From positions 992,001 through 1,056,000 of the forward strand of contig CAXXRA010000015.1 in the NCBI GenBank assembly GCA_963663975.2: 64,000 nucleotides of DNA, read 5' to 3'. A model generated the notes under the pieces. It had not been told where the DNA came from, made no database searches, and saw only the letters and a program-made list of their open reading frames with translations. Position 1 is the stretch's first letter, and every line of letters starts with the position of its first letter. Below are positions 37,354 through 45,653 of this stretch, one piece after another. Source of the stretch: JANQRX01 sp963663975 (GTDB taxonomy: Bacteria; Pseudomonadota; Alphaproteobacteria; Rhizobiales; Kaistiaceae). The position numbers were made by a program, and so were the translations under genes.

Positions 37354-37905
37354 TCAGCCGCGACGACACCTGATGCGGACGTAGAGGGCGCCGCCGCCGC
37401 CATGATGCCGTGCCGCCTCGCCGAAGCCGACGACGAACGGCCGTAGGCGGGCCAACCTCAGCCATTTCGGAACCACGCGGCGGAGCACGCCGCGATCGCG
37501 ATCGTCGACCTCGTCCGACCGTGACGGCGAGCCCTTGCCGGTGATGACCAGAACCAGGCCGGCACCGTCGGCCTGGGTGTCGTGGAGGAAGGCCGCCAGG
37601 CGGCGATGGGCGGCCTCCTGGGTGAGGCCGTGCAGGTCGACCCGCGCATCAATGGTGATGCGCCCGCGGGCGACCCTGGTGGTCGTGCGCCGGTCCAGAT
37701 CGGCGGGCCGAGGGGTTGTGGAGCCGGGTTTGGGCCGAGGCGCACGGATCGGCCGCGACGGTTTGGCGCCTTGCGAAGGTGTCTCCGGCTTCCGGTCCTC
37801 GCCTTCGGCCTCCGGTGCCGGTCGTCCGATCGGCGTCACCTTTTTGGTCACCGACCGCCACAGGCGCAGCTCCTCGGGCGAGGGTGGGCGCGGACCCCGG
37901 CTCAT
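37354..37905 (-). CDS. Smr/MutS2-domain protein
   Basis: About 183 residues from ATG at 37905. The frame is open further upstream, but that part is repeat A sequence. The N-terminal half is a proline- and arginine-rich linker. The C-terminal Smr domain has RVDLHGLTQEAAHRRLAAFL, VITGKGSPS and GGGGALYVRIR. Smr domains are nicking or RNA-cleaving nucleases. The protein usually neighbours mltA in Rhizobiales, as here. Its Shine-Dalgarno candidate is the GAAAGGG of repeat A. Confidence 0.9.
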   Translation of the reverse strand: MSRGPRPPSPEELRLWRSVTKKVTPIGRPAPEAEGEDRKPETPSQGAKPSRPIRAPRPKPGSTTPRPADLDRRTTTRVARGRITIDARVDLHGLTQEAAHRRLAAFLHDTQADGAGLVLVITGKGSPSRSDEVDDRDRGVLRRVVPKWLRLARLRPFVVGFGEAARHHGGGGALYVRIRCRRG

Positions 37906-37907
37906 CC

Positions 37908-38181
37908 TAGAGCCCTTTCGACCAACGCTGAGGCAATTCTGTTTCTGGATTGGGGAGGCGAACCGGCCTCGAAACGATCGACGGGCGATGCCTCGGCGTC
38001 GTTCCAGATTGGTTCGGGGTTGGGCGCCTGCCAGTCGAGAAACCCGAAGGGATGGCCAATTTTGCGCCAATTCCCGCGCCAAGCCTCTCGACCGTATCCA
38101 GATACGCTCGTCAAACCTTCACGTGAACTCGTCACAAAATCGCTCCGTCAGAATGGCTCGGAGTTGGTCGCAAGGACTCTA
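37908..38181 (-). repeat. Repeat A, copy 5 (full length, upstream of smr)
   Basis: 274 bp including terminal TA dinucleotides. The ends are CTAGAGCCCTTTCGACCAA and TTGGTCGCAAGGACTCTA. The end beside smr lies 2 bp from its ATG. The other end is the exact insertion point of the IS5-family element, which starts at the next base. Confidence 0.92.
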
Positions 38182-39024
38182 GGTGCTGTTGACAGTTAAC
38201 GGTTTATTAATGGCGGTTGTGATTCAAGCAAGACCTGGGTGTGGAGGAGGAACCGGTCATGCTTCGCAGGGAATTGACGGACGTTCAATGGGAACGGATA
38301 TCGGATTTGGTACCCGGCAAGGCGTCGGATTGCGGATCCACGGGACGGGACAATCGTCTGTTCGTGGATGCGGTATTGTGGATTGCACGCACGAGTTCGC
38401 CATGGCGCGACCTGCCGGACGCGTTCGGCAATTGGAACAGCGTGTACGTGCGCTTTTCCCGGTGGGCCAAACAAGGGGCATGGGAGAGTCTTTTCAAGGC
38501 CTTGGTGGACGATCCGGACTTCGAATACCTGATCATCGATTCAACCATTGTGCGGGCACATCAACATGCGTCGGGCGCAAAAGGGGGACTCAAAATCAGG
38601 CCATCGGACGTTCGCGCGGCGGCTTGACGAGCAAGGTTCACATCGCTGTCGATGGGCTCGGCAATCCATTACGGTTCATCCTCACCGGCGGTCAGGTTGG
38701 CGATGTCACCCAGGCTGAAGAGTTGATCGCCGACGTGGCCGGCGCAAACCTCATCGCCGACACGGCCTATGATGCCGATCATCTCCGCGCCCGTCTCAAC
38801 GATGCCGGAATAGTGGCGGTGATTCCATCCAACCCGTCACGGGCGCAAGCCATCCCCTACGATGCCGAACTCTACAAAGAAAGACATCTCGTCGAATGTT
38901 ACATAAACAAAATCAAACACTTCCGGCGCATCGCCACGCGCTATGAAAAAACCGCAACGGCCTACATGGCCATGCTGTTTCTTGTCGGTGCCATCATCTG
39001 GCTCCGATAACTGTCAACAGGACC
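38182..39024 (+). mobile_element. IS5-family (IS427-group-like) insertion sequence
   Basis: 843 bp. The left end is GGTGCTGTTGACAGTTA and the right end, read inwards, is GGTCCTGTTGACAGTTA (one mismatch). TA flanks both sides (38180-38181 and 39025-39026), a target duplication typical of this group. It carries two overlapping transposase frames. It is inserted in the CTAG end of repeat A copy 5 and overlaps the last codons of mltA. Confidence 0.92.
38259..39010 (+). CDS. IS5-family transposase, two frames joined by probable -1 frameshifting
   Basis: OrfA runs from ATG 38259 to 38627 (MLRRELTDVQWERISDLVPG, YLIIDSTIVRAHQHASG). OrfB is in the -1 frame to 39010 and contains QAIGRSRGGLTSKVH, LIADTAYDAD and ERHLVECYINKIKHFRRI. 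They would join at AAAAGGGGG (about 38579-38588), a slippery run in the place where IS427-group elements shift frame. DDE residues are in IIDST, IADTAYD and the C-terminal E-x6-type segment. It could also be two separate proteins. Confidence 0.88.
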
Positions 39025-40108
39025 TAGAGCCTCCAGGCATCAGGATGATGAACCGTCCCCGCCCGTTCATGATGCCGGCAGCCTCGCCGGCGCGGTCGCC
39101 GCAGCCGAAGAAGATATCGCCCCGCGCCGCGCCGACGATCGCCGAGCCGGTGTCCTGGGCCACCATCAGCCGCCGGATCGGTTCGCCATCAGCGTTGTGC
39201 GTGTCGATCCAGACCGGCACATGGAAGCTGTGAAACAGGCGGTCGACGGCCAGGCTACGGCCCGGGGTGAGGGGCACTTTGGCCGCCGCCATCGGTCCAA
39301 GAGCGGGATCGTCAACCGGCGCGTCGCGGAAGAATATGAAGGATCGATTTTCCGCCAGAACCGCGTCGCGCTCGGCCCGGTGTCGGGCCAGCCAATTGCG
39401 AATCGCCTGCATGGTGATGCCGCCTTTCGGCAGTGCACCGCGCGCCTCCAGCACCCGCCCGATCGGCGTGTAGGGATGGCCGGATTTGGCGGCGTAGGTG
39501 ATCCGCCTGATACGGCCGTCGCGGTAGCGCAGGCGGGCCGCGCCTTGAATATGGGCGAAGAACGCATCCACCGGGTCGGCGACATAGGCCAGTTCGAGGC
39601 CACGCCCGTCGAGCGCGCCGGCCGTGATCGCCGCCCGATCGGGATGGTCCTGGTAACCGTCCGGACCTCGACGCGCGAATCCGTAGATTGGATCCACCGG
39701 CGGCGAACACGATCCCGGTTCGATTTCGACCAGGTCGTCCGGCCGCCGGTAGAACGGCACCGTAAACTCCGCCGTCGGTTGCGGTGAGGCAGCGATCTCG
39801 GGTTCGTAATAGCCGGTAAACAGGCCCGACCCCTGCTCACCGACCTCATGAGGGGTGAAGCCGGCTTCGAAGAAGGCACGTGCCTGGCCTGCGGTCGTCG
39901 CGGCGGGTCTGGAGCCGGCCTCGGACAGCAAATCGGCCAGCCGAGCGGCGTCGAGTCGCAATCCGCGCGGCCTTGGCGGATGATCGTCAAGTGCCTCCAC
40001 GCCCCGGCGAAAGGCGGTGAAGGCGGCGGCATGATCGTCGTCGGCCCAGCCGTCGATATCGGCAAAAGCAAGGGGATTGAGATCGTGCTCGATGGTTACC
40101 GGCGGCAT
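39014..40108 (-). CDS. mltA: Membrane-bound lytic murein transglycosylase A family protein
   Basis: About 364 residues from ATG at 40108; the open frame extends upstream into the Tim44 gene region. The MltA barrel shows GLFTGYYEPEIAAS, VPFYRRPDDLV, YVADPVDAFFAHIQGAARL and a 3D domain with VAQDTGSAIVGAARGDIFFGCG containing the catalytic aspartate. It cleaves peptidoglycan to 1,6-anhydromuropeptides. No signal peptide is obvious. The last residues (SRSC) and the TGA at 39014 come from the right end of the IS. Confidence 0.9.
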   Translation of the reverse strand: MPPVTIEHDLNPLAFADIDGWADDDHAAAFTAFRRGVEALDDHPPRPRGLRLDAARLADLLSEAGSRPAATTAGQARAFFEAGFTPHEVGEQGSGLFTGYYEPEIAASPQPTAEFTVPFYRRPDDLVEIEPGSCSPPVDPIYGFARRGPDGYQDHPDRAAITAGALDGRGLELAYVADPVDAFFAHIQGAARLRYRDGRIRRITYAAKSGHPYTPIGRVLEARGALPKGGITMQAIRNWLARHRAERDAVLAENRSFIFFRDAPVDDPALGPMAAAKVPLTPGRSLAVDRLFHSFHVPVWIDTHNADGEPIRRLMVAQDTGSAIVGAARGDIFFGCGDRAGEAAGIMNGRGRFIILMPGGSRSC

Positions 40109-40148
40109 CGGCCCGGCCCCGCGGCCGAAAGGACGCGAACCGGCGGCT

Positions 40149-40865
40149 CTACTCGACCGATTCGGTCGCCACCAGTTTCCAGTTCGGGTCGCGCGAGGAG
40201 ACGTCGCGGGCAAACGTCCAGATGTCGGTCACGTCGCTGACATGAATGGGATCGCCGTCGACAACTTCACCGCTTCGATCATGCGTGGCCGAGACAAGCT
40301 TTGACAGGAAACGAATGGTCACCTGTGCGCTCCGCCCGTTGCGCTCGGCGCCGGTGATGTCGGCATGGTCGATTCCGACAAACCGGAATTCAATCGTCTC
40401 GCCGCGTTGCTCGCGCTGGTCGATGGCTCCAACGAAGCCGTCAAAGACTTCACGGTTGAGGAGCTGACGAAGCGACTTGCGGTCGCCCTCGGCAAAGGCG
40501 GTGACGACCATTTCGTAGGCCGCCTTGGCGCCGCTGACGAACTCGTCGGTGGCGAAGTTGCGGTCGGCGGCGGCGATCGCCCTGAGCCCGTCATAGAGCG
40601 GTGACCCCTCGGACGGTGGCGAACCGATCCGGCTCTCGAAATCGTCGTCGGTTTGCGCCGGCGGCAGATCGCGCGTGGGGCCGCTGCCGGGCAGCCCGAC
40701 AACATTGTCCTCGCCGTTGGCGGCGGGAGCGTCGCGGCGTGAATAAGGATCGAAGGGCGGTCGCTCGTTGCCCGTCCGTCGACCCAGCACATTGCGCAGG
40801 CGCAGGAAAATCACCACCGCCAAAGCGAGAAAAATGATCGAATAAATGTCGATGAAACCGCTCAT
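40149..40865 (-). CDS. Tim44-domain inner-membrane protein
   Basis: 238 residues. One N-terminal transmembrane helix (IDIYSIIFLALAVVIFLRL), a polar linker and a C-terminal Tim44-like domain (FVSGAKAAYEMVVTAFAEGD and DVTDIWTFARDVSSRDPNWKLVAT). Homologues in alphaproteobacteria (TimA) are linked to protein translocation or membrane organisation. It is divergent from secB and followed by mltA after 40 bp, the standard Rhizobiales neighbourhood. Confidence 0.9.
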   Translation of the reverse strand: MSGFIDIYSIIFLALAVVIFLRLRNVLGRRTGNERPPFDPYSRRDAPAANGEDNVVGLPGSGPTRDLPPAQTDDDFESRIGSPPSEGSPLYDGLRAIAAADRNFATDEFVSGAKAAYEMVVTAFAEGDRKSLRQLLNREVFDGFVGAIDQREQRGETIEFRFVGIDHADITGAERNGRSAQVTIRFLSKLVSATHDRSGEVVDGDPIHVSDVTDIWTFARDVSSRDPNWKLVATESVE

Positions 40866-41072
40866 AACTAAGGCATCCTGCCACGCGCTACCGCTGTCGC
40901 CGTCTAGACGATCCTTGGCCGCGTACCTCCTATTTAGGGACCTTGGCGAAGGGTTTCGAGTCCGACGCCCGGTTCACTCCATCATCTTGTAACACCCGTC
41001 CGGCCATGTTAGCCAGCCGCGGTTCCGGCGGGGGCCCCCTTCCGGTCAACAAGCCAGTAGTCAGGAGCAGGC

Positions 41073-41576
41073 ATGGCCGATGAAGGCAATGGCGGTCAGG
41101 CGAGCGCCGACCAGCAGGCTCAACCGAGCCTGAATATTGTCGCCCAATACGTCAAGGATCTGTCTTTCGAAAATCCCGGCGCCCCGAAGTCGCTGCAACA
41201 GCGGGCCGCGTCGCCGAATATCAACATTTCAGTTGGTGTCCAGGCCAATGCCCTGACCAGCGAAGAGGTCGAAGTCGAACTCAAGATCGAGTCTCGCGCG
41301 GTCGATGGCGAAAAGATCCTGTTCATCATCGAACTGGTCTACGCCGGAATCTTCAGGATGAAGAACGTCGCCAAGGAAAACCTCCAGGCGCTGACGCTGA
41401 TCGAGTGCCCGCGCCTGCTTTTCCCGTTCGCCCGGCAGATCGTGGCGGAGGCGAGTCGGAATGGTGGCTTCCCGCCGCTGTTGATCGATCCGATCGACTT
41501 CGTCGCCCTCTTCCGCAATCAAAGCGGAGCCAAGGCCGGAGAGCCGCCGGCACCGGCCGCCGATGGCGCCAGCTAA
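41073..41576 (+). CDS. secB: Protein-export chaperone SecB
   Basis: 167 residues, tetrameric chaperone that keeps preproteins unfolded and passes them to SecA. The core is LNIVAQYVKDLSFENPGAP, ELVYAGIFRMKNV, LIECPRLLFPFARQIVAEASRNGGFPPLLIDPIDF. It has an AGGAGC-type ribosome-binding site (GGAGCAGGC) before ATG at 41073. It is convergent with the adenosine kinase gene, with an 11-bp gap. Confidence 0.96.
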   Translation: MADEGNGGQASADQQAQPSLNIVAQYVKDLSFENPGAPKSLQQRAASPNINISVGVQANALTSEEVEVELKIESRAVDGEKILFIIELVYAGIFRMKNVAKENLQALTLIECPRLLFPFARQIVAEASRNGGFPPLLIDPIDFVALFRNQSGAKAGEPPAPAADGAS

Positions 41577-41587
41577 ACCGCTCCGGG

Positions 41588-42598
41588 CTAGATCGCATAC
41601 CCGGCCTGCGTGGCCAGGTCCCTGAGCGAGGTCGCCGGCCGTGGCCCGATATGGCCGATCACTTCGGCCGCCGCGATTGTCCCCAGACGAGCCGATGCGG
41701 TGTGGTCCACGCCACGCGCCAGACCGAACAGGAAACCGGCCGCGAACAAGTCGCCCGCCCCGGTCAGATCGGTGACCGATGGGACCTCCGTGGCCGCAAC
41801 CCTGGCGTCCCCGCCGGAGGCAATGATGATGGCACCCTTTGCCCCGGTCGTCACCGCGGCCAGCGCGCAGTCGCCGCGCACCGCCTCGATCGCCGCCTCA
41901 AGGCTGGCGGTCTTGTAGAGCGACTTCAGCTCCGAATCGTTGGCGAACAGGATATCGACGGTCCGCGACGTGATGAGCTCGAGGAATTCCGCACGAAACC
42001 GGTCGACACAGAACGGATCGGAAAGTGTCAGCGAAACCTGGCGGCCGGCGGCATGGGCATAGTCAGCCGCCGTGCGAAAGGCTTCCTTGGCCGCCGGCGG
42101 GTCCCACAGATATCCCTCGAGATAGGTGATTTTGGCGGCCGCTACCGTCTCCCGGTCGATGTCCTCCGGTCCCAGCGCCTGGCATGCGCCGAGATGGGTG
42201 TTCATCGTGCGCTCACCGTCCGGCGTGATCAGAACCATCGAGCGAGCGGTGGGCGCACCGCCGACCAGCGGCGTGGTGGCGAAGGAGACGCCGGCGGCGC
42301 GCATGTCGTGCCGGTAGAACGATCCCAGCGAATCGTCGGCGACCTTGCCGATGAACGCGGCCCGGCCGCCGAGCGAAGCGATCCCGGCGGCCGTGTTGCC
42401 CGCCGATCCGCCCGAGGCCTCGATCGCCGGGCCCATGGCGTCGTACAGAAACTCCGCCCGATCGGCGTCGATCAGGTGCATGGTGCCCTTGACCAGGCCC
42501 TGGGCGACGAGAAAATCGTCCTCGCTGCGCGCCATGACGTCGACGATGGCGTTGCCGATGCACAGCGCATCGAAGTCGTGTCGTTGCGGAGCGCTCAC
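41588..42598 (-). CDS. Adenosine kinase-like PfkB-family sugar kinase
   Basis: 336 residues from GTG at 42598, which overlaps the nth stop (GTGA). A longer start would lie inside nth. The PfkB motif 1 segment is ASGGSAGNTAAGIASLGG. Motif 2 is DLTGAGDLFAAGFLFGLARG with the catalytic aspartate. CIGNAIVDVMARSEDDFL and YLEGYLWDPPAAKEA match the proteins annotated as adenosine kinase in alphaproteobacteria. It probably phosphorylates adenosine to AMP; the substrate is inferred from family membership and from its place after nth. Confidence 0.85.
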   Translation of the reverse strand: MSAPQRHDFDALCIGNAIVDVMARSEDDFLVAQGLVKGTMHLIDADRAEFLYDAMGPAIEASGGSAGNTAAGIASLGGRAAFIGKVADDSLGSFYRHDMRAAGVSFATTPLVGGAPTARSMVLITPDGERTMNTHLGACQALGPEDIDRETVAAAKITYLEGYLWDPPAAKEAFRTAADYAHAAGRQVSLTLSDPFCVDRFRAEFLELITSRTVDILFANDSELKSLYKTASLEAAIEAVRGDCALAAVTTGAKGAIIIASGGDARVAATEVPSVTDLTGAGDLFAAGFLFGLARGVDHTASARLGTIAAAEVIGHIGPRPATSLRDLATQAGYAI

Positions 42599-43278
42599 GT
42601 CGTCTTGTCGCGGTAGCGGCAGAGATCGGCGATGCCGCAGGTTGGGCAGACAGGCTTGCGGGCGGTGCAGACATAACGCCCGTGGAGGATGAGCCAATGG
42701 TGGGCGTGCCGACGGAAGCGGTCCGGCACCACCCGTTCCAGTCCCGCCTCGACTGCGTCCGGGGTCTTGCCCGGCGCCATCCCGGTGCGGTTGGCGACGC
42801 GAAAGATGTGGGTATCGACGGCGATGGTAGGCTCACCGAAGGCCACGTTGAGCACCACATTGGCGGTCTTTCGGCCGACGCCGGGCAAGGCCTGAAGCTG
42901 TTCGCGCGTTCGCGGTACCTGGCTGTCGTGTTCGGCGATCAGCATGCGCGACAGCGCAACCACATTCCTCGCCTTGGTGCGGTAAAGGCCGATCGAGCGG
43001 ATCAGTTCGGTCACCGCCGCTTCGCCAAGCGCGACCATTTTTTCCGGCGTGTCGGCCCTGGCGAACAGCGCCGGCGTCGCCTTGTTGACGCCGGCATCGG
43101 TGGCCTGAGCCGACAGCACCACCGCCACCAGCAGGGTGAACGGGCTGCCGTAGCTCAGTTCGCTGGAGGGGTTGGGCCGTTCGGCGGCAAGGCGCTCGAA
43201 CGCGGCGTCGACATCGGCGCGCTTCATCCGCCGGACGCGGCCGTGCCGGACCATCGCCGTCACGGCTTGGACGACCAT
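42595..43278 (-). CDS. nth: Endonuclease III (DNA glycosylase/AP lyase)
   Basis: 227 residues from ATG at 43278; starts at 43254 and 43227 are equally possible, as no strong ribosome-binding site decides. The HhH-GPD fold shows ALPGVGRKTANVVLNVAFG, followed by the catalytic aspartate in VDTHIFRVANRTG. The [4Fe-4S] cysteines lie at CTARKPVCPTCGIADLC. It removes oxidised pyrimidines. Confidence 0.95.
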   Translation of the reverse strand: MVVQAVTAMVRHGRVRRMKRADVDAAFERLAAERPNPSSELSYGSPFTLLVAVVLSAQATDAGVNKATPALFARADTPEKMVALGEAAVTELIRSIGLYRTKARNVVALSRMLIAEHDSQVPRTREQLQALPGVGRKTANVVLNVAFGEPTIAVDTHIFRVANRTGMAPGKTPDAVEAGLERVVPDRFRRHAHHWLILHGRYVCTARKPVCPTCGIADLCRYRDKTT

Positions 43279-43329
43279 TGCCGGCCTGGGTGATGGCGTG
43301 GCGGCGGTTCGGCCGTATATTGGTCGCCA

Positions 43330-43632
43330 ATGATCGACCCCGTCAAAAAGGGCGCGCAGCCCGCCGACGCCGCGCAGGAGATCGAGGTCACCCGTGATCG
43401 GCTGACCGTACGCGAAACCACCCCCTCCGGACAACAGACCGAAACCATTTTCAACCCCTACTGGACGCGGCTCGAAATAGCACGGCGGCCGGAGTACGGC
43501 CTAGTCGGTATGCGGGTCGCCTCACTCGGTTCGCGGCTTCAGATCGTCCGCTTTGTGCCCTTGCCCCAGCGGGAGCCGGTTGCCACGGCATTGAGGGTGG
43601 CCCTGGCCGAAGCGCGCGCGGCGCCGGTCTGA
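43330..43632 (+). CDS. DUF2244-like protein, probably lacking its N-terminal membrane half
   Basis: 100 residues. EVTRDRLTVRETTPSGQQTE, FNPYWTRLEI and LQIVRFVPLPQREPVATALR resemble the C-terminal half of DUF2244 proteins, which are usually about 160 residues with two transmembrane helices. No such helices are encoded upstream; nth begins 52 bp away on the other strand. A DUF2244 gene divergent from nth is common in alphaproteobacteria, so this is likely a 5'-truncated remnant. The function is unknown. Confidence 0.55.
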   Translation: MIDPVKKGAQPADAAQEIEVTRDRLTVRETTPSGQQTETIFNPYWTRLEIARRPEYGLVGMRVASLGSRLQIVRFVPLPQREPVATALRVALAEARAAPV

Positions 43633-43717
43633 AGGAGGCCGTTTTGCAAGAAACGGGTGGCGCATGCCGGTGTCGGCTCCTATTGAGCCGGCAACTTCAA
43701 AAACCGGAGTGCTCCCC

Positions 43718-44668
43718 ATGTCCTTGGCAGCCACCATGACCGAACCACCAGCCACCAGCCATCATCCGGCGCCGACGACCGATTATGATGTCGTTCGGCG
43801 CGCCATCCGGTACATTTCGCATCATTGGCGCGAGCAGCCGTCGCTGGAGATGATTGCCGGCCATGTCGGCCTCAAGCCGCTGTCGCTGCAGCGGCTGTTC
43901 AGCCGCTGGGCGGGCCTGAGCCCGAAGGCGTTTCTCCAGGCGGTGACCCTCGACCACGCCCGCTCGCTGCTCGATGAGTCCGCCTCGGTCCTCGACACCA
44001 GCTTCGAACTCGGCCTGTCGGGACCCGGTCGCCTGCATGACCTGTTCGTCTCCCACCACGCCATGACGCCGGGCGCCTACAAGACGCGCGGGGAAGGGGT
44101 GACGATCCGTTGGGGATTTCATCCCTCACCCTTCGGGCGAGCCCTGGTGTTGGCCACCGAATATGGCCTGGCAGGCCTGGGCTTCGCCGATCCGGGAGGA
44201 GAGCGCGAAACCCTGGCCGATATGCAGCGCCGCTGGCCGCGGGCCGACTTTCAGGGCGACGAACAGGCGACCGGACCCTATGCCCGGCGCATCTTCGACC
44301 CGGCCGAATGGCGGCCCGACCGCCCACTCAGGATCGTCATGATCGGCAGCGATTTCCAATTGCGGGTGTGGGAGACGTTGCTGAAATTGCCCGTCGGCCG
44401 GGCAGCGACCTACTCCGACATCGCCGCCCATATCCGTCGTCCCAGCGCAGCCCGTGCGGTCGGTGCGGCGGTCGGCCGCAACCCGATCTCCTTCGTCGTG
44501 CCGTGCCACCGCGTGCTCGGCAAGGGCGGCGGCCTGTGCGGCTACCATTGGGGGATGACCCGCAAGCGGGCGATCCTCGGCTGGGAGGCGGGGCTGCTAG
44601 ATGTGAATTTTCAGGACGTTGTCCATTCGGTCCTGTCGAGAGAAGCTGATGTCAGCCAACGTCAGTGA
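43718..44668 (+). CDS. ada: Ada-type AraC regulator / methylated-DNA-cysteine methyltransferase
   Basis: About 316 residues from ATG at 43718 (43664 is an in-frame alternative). AraC HTH domain (EMIAGHVGLKPLSLQRLFSRW, LGLSGPGRLHDLF), then the O6-methylguanine-DNA methyltransferase domain with the acceptor cysteine in the PCHRVLGKGG motif after GAAVGRNPIS. The N-terminal zinc-thiolate Ada domain is absent, a common alphaproteobacterial form. Repair of alkylated DNA with transcriptional control is the expected role. The last 22 or so residues are read from the IS481 element, so the native C-terminus is lost. Confidence 0.9.
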   Translation: MSLAATMTEPPATSHHPAPTTDYDVVRRAIRYISHHWREQPSLEMIAGHVGLKPLSLQRLFSRWAGLSPKAFLQAVTLDHARSLLDESASVLDTSFELGLSGPGRLHDLFVSHHAMTPGAYKTRGEGVTIRWGFHPSPFGRALVLATEYGLAGLGFADPGGERETLADMQRRWPRADFQGDEQATGPYARRIFDPAEWRPDRPLRIVMIGSDFQLRVWETLLKLPVGRAATYSDIAAHIRRPSAARAVGAAVGRNPISFVVPCHRVLGKGGGLCGYHWGMTRKRAILGWEAGLLDVNFQDVVHSVLSREADVSQRQ

Positions 44669-45648
44669 TTCTCCGGAGGACCGAATGGACGTTCACCAGA
44701 ATGCCCATCTTACGCCGAAAGGTCGAGAGGCCATGGTTTGCGCCGTCATGGATGAGGCCATGACGAAGGCTCAGGCCGCACGCCGTTTCAAGACAACGGC
44801 CAAGACCGTCGCCAAGTGGTTGGGCCGGTTTCGCGCGGAGGGCATTGCCGGGCTTGCCGACCGGTCCTCCAGGCCCCATTCCTCGCCAAGCCAAACGCCT
44901 TGGGCCACCGGCGAAGCGGTCGAGGTCTTGCGCCGGGCTCGTTGCACGCAGGACCACATCGCCCAGGAACTCGGCCTCAGCCGGGCGACCGTCAGCCGTA
45001 TTCTCAAGCGGCGTGGCCTCAGCCTGTTGTCCGCCCTCGAGCCCAACCAGCCACGCCCGCGCTATGAGCGCGAAACGCCAGGCGAAATCATCCATATGGA
45101 CATCAAGAAGCTCGGTCGCTTCAATCGTGTCGGCCATCGCATCACCGGCGATCGCAGGCGCCAGAGCAACCAGCGCCATAACGGCACCGCGCCCGGTTGG
45201 GAGTATGTCCACGTCGCCATCGACGACCATTCCCGCATCGGCTTTGCCGACATCTTCCCGAACGAGAAAAAGGAAAGCGCCGTGGCCTTCCTCGAAGCCG
45301 CCGTAACCTACTTTGCCACCCTCGGCGTTACCATCACCCGCGTCATGACCGACAATGGATCATGCTACAGATCCAAGGCCTTCCGCGAAGCCTGCCGAAG
45401 GCTCACCATCAAGCATATCCGCACCAAACCCTACACGCCTCAGACCAACGGCAAGGCCGAACGCTTCATCCAGACAATGTTGCGAGAATGGGCCTACGCA
45501 ACCGAATTCCACAACTCAGACCAGCGAAAAGCAGATCTGCCGAAATGGCAGCACCGCTACAACTGGCATCGACCCCATGCCAGCCTCAATCGACAAACAC
45601 CAATCAGCCGACTCGGCCTGAACCGGGACAACCTGTTGAAGCTTCACA
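44602..45648 (+). mobile_element. IS481-family insertion sequence
   Basis: 1,047 bp, ends TGTGAATTTTCAGGACGTT and, read inwards from the right, TGTGAAGCTTCAACAGGTT. It is flanked by the 6-bp direct repeat GCTAGA (44596-44601 and 45649-45654), which fits the NCTAGN target known for IS481. It lies at the 3' end of ada, exactly in the CTAG of repeat A copy 6. The duplicated target supplies the transposase stop codon. Confidence 0.94.
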
Positions 45649-45653
45649 GCTAG
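44685..45653 (+). CDS. IS481-family transposase
   Basis: 322 residues from ATG at 44685, with CGGAGGA 8 bp upstream. N-terminal HTH domain (MTKAQAARRFKTTAKTVAKW and CTQDHIAQELGLSRATVSRIL), then the rve integrase core. Its DDE acids are in IHMDIKKLGRF, VMTDNGSCYRS and GKAERFIQTM. The TAG stop is at 45651-45653, outside the element and within the target duplication. It appears intact. Confidence 0.94.
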   Translation: MDVHQNAHLTPKGREAMVCAVMDEAMTKAQAARRFKTTAKTVAKWLGRFRAEGIAGLADRSSRPHSSPSQTPWATGEAVEVLRRARCTQDHIAQELGLSRATVSRILKRRGLSLLSALEPNQPRPRYERETPGEIIHMDIKKLGRFNRVGHRITGDRRRQSNQRHNGTAPGWEYVHVAIDDHSRIGFADIFPNEKKESAVAFLEAAVTYFATLGVTITRVMTDNGSCYRSKAFREACRRLTIKHIRTKPYTPQTNGKAERFIQTMLREWAYATEFHNSDQRKADLPKWQHRYNWHRPHASLNRQTPISRLGLNRDNLLKLHS

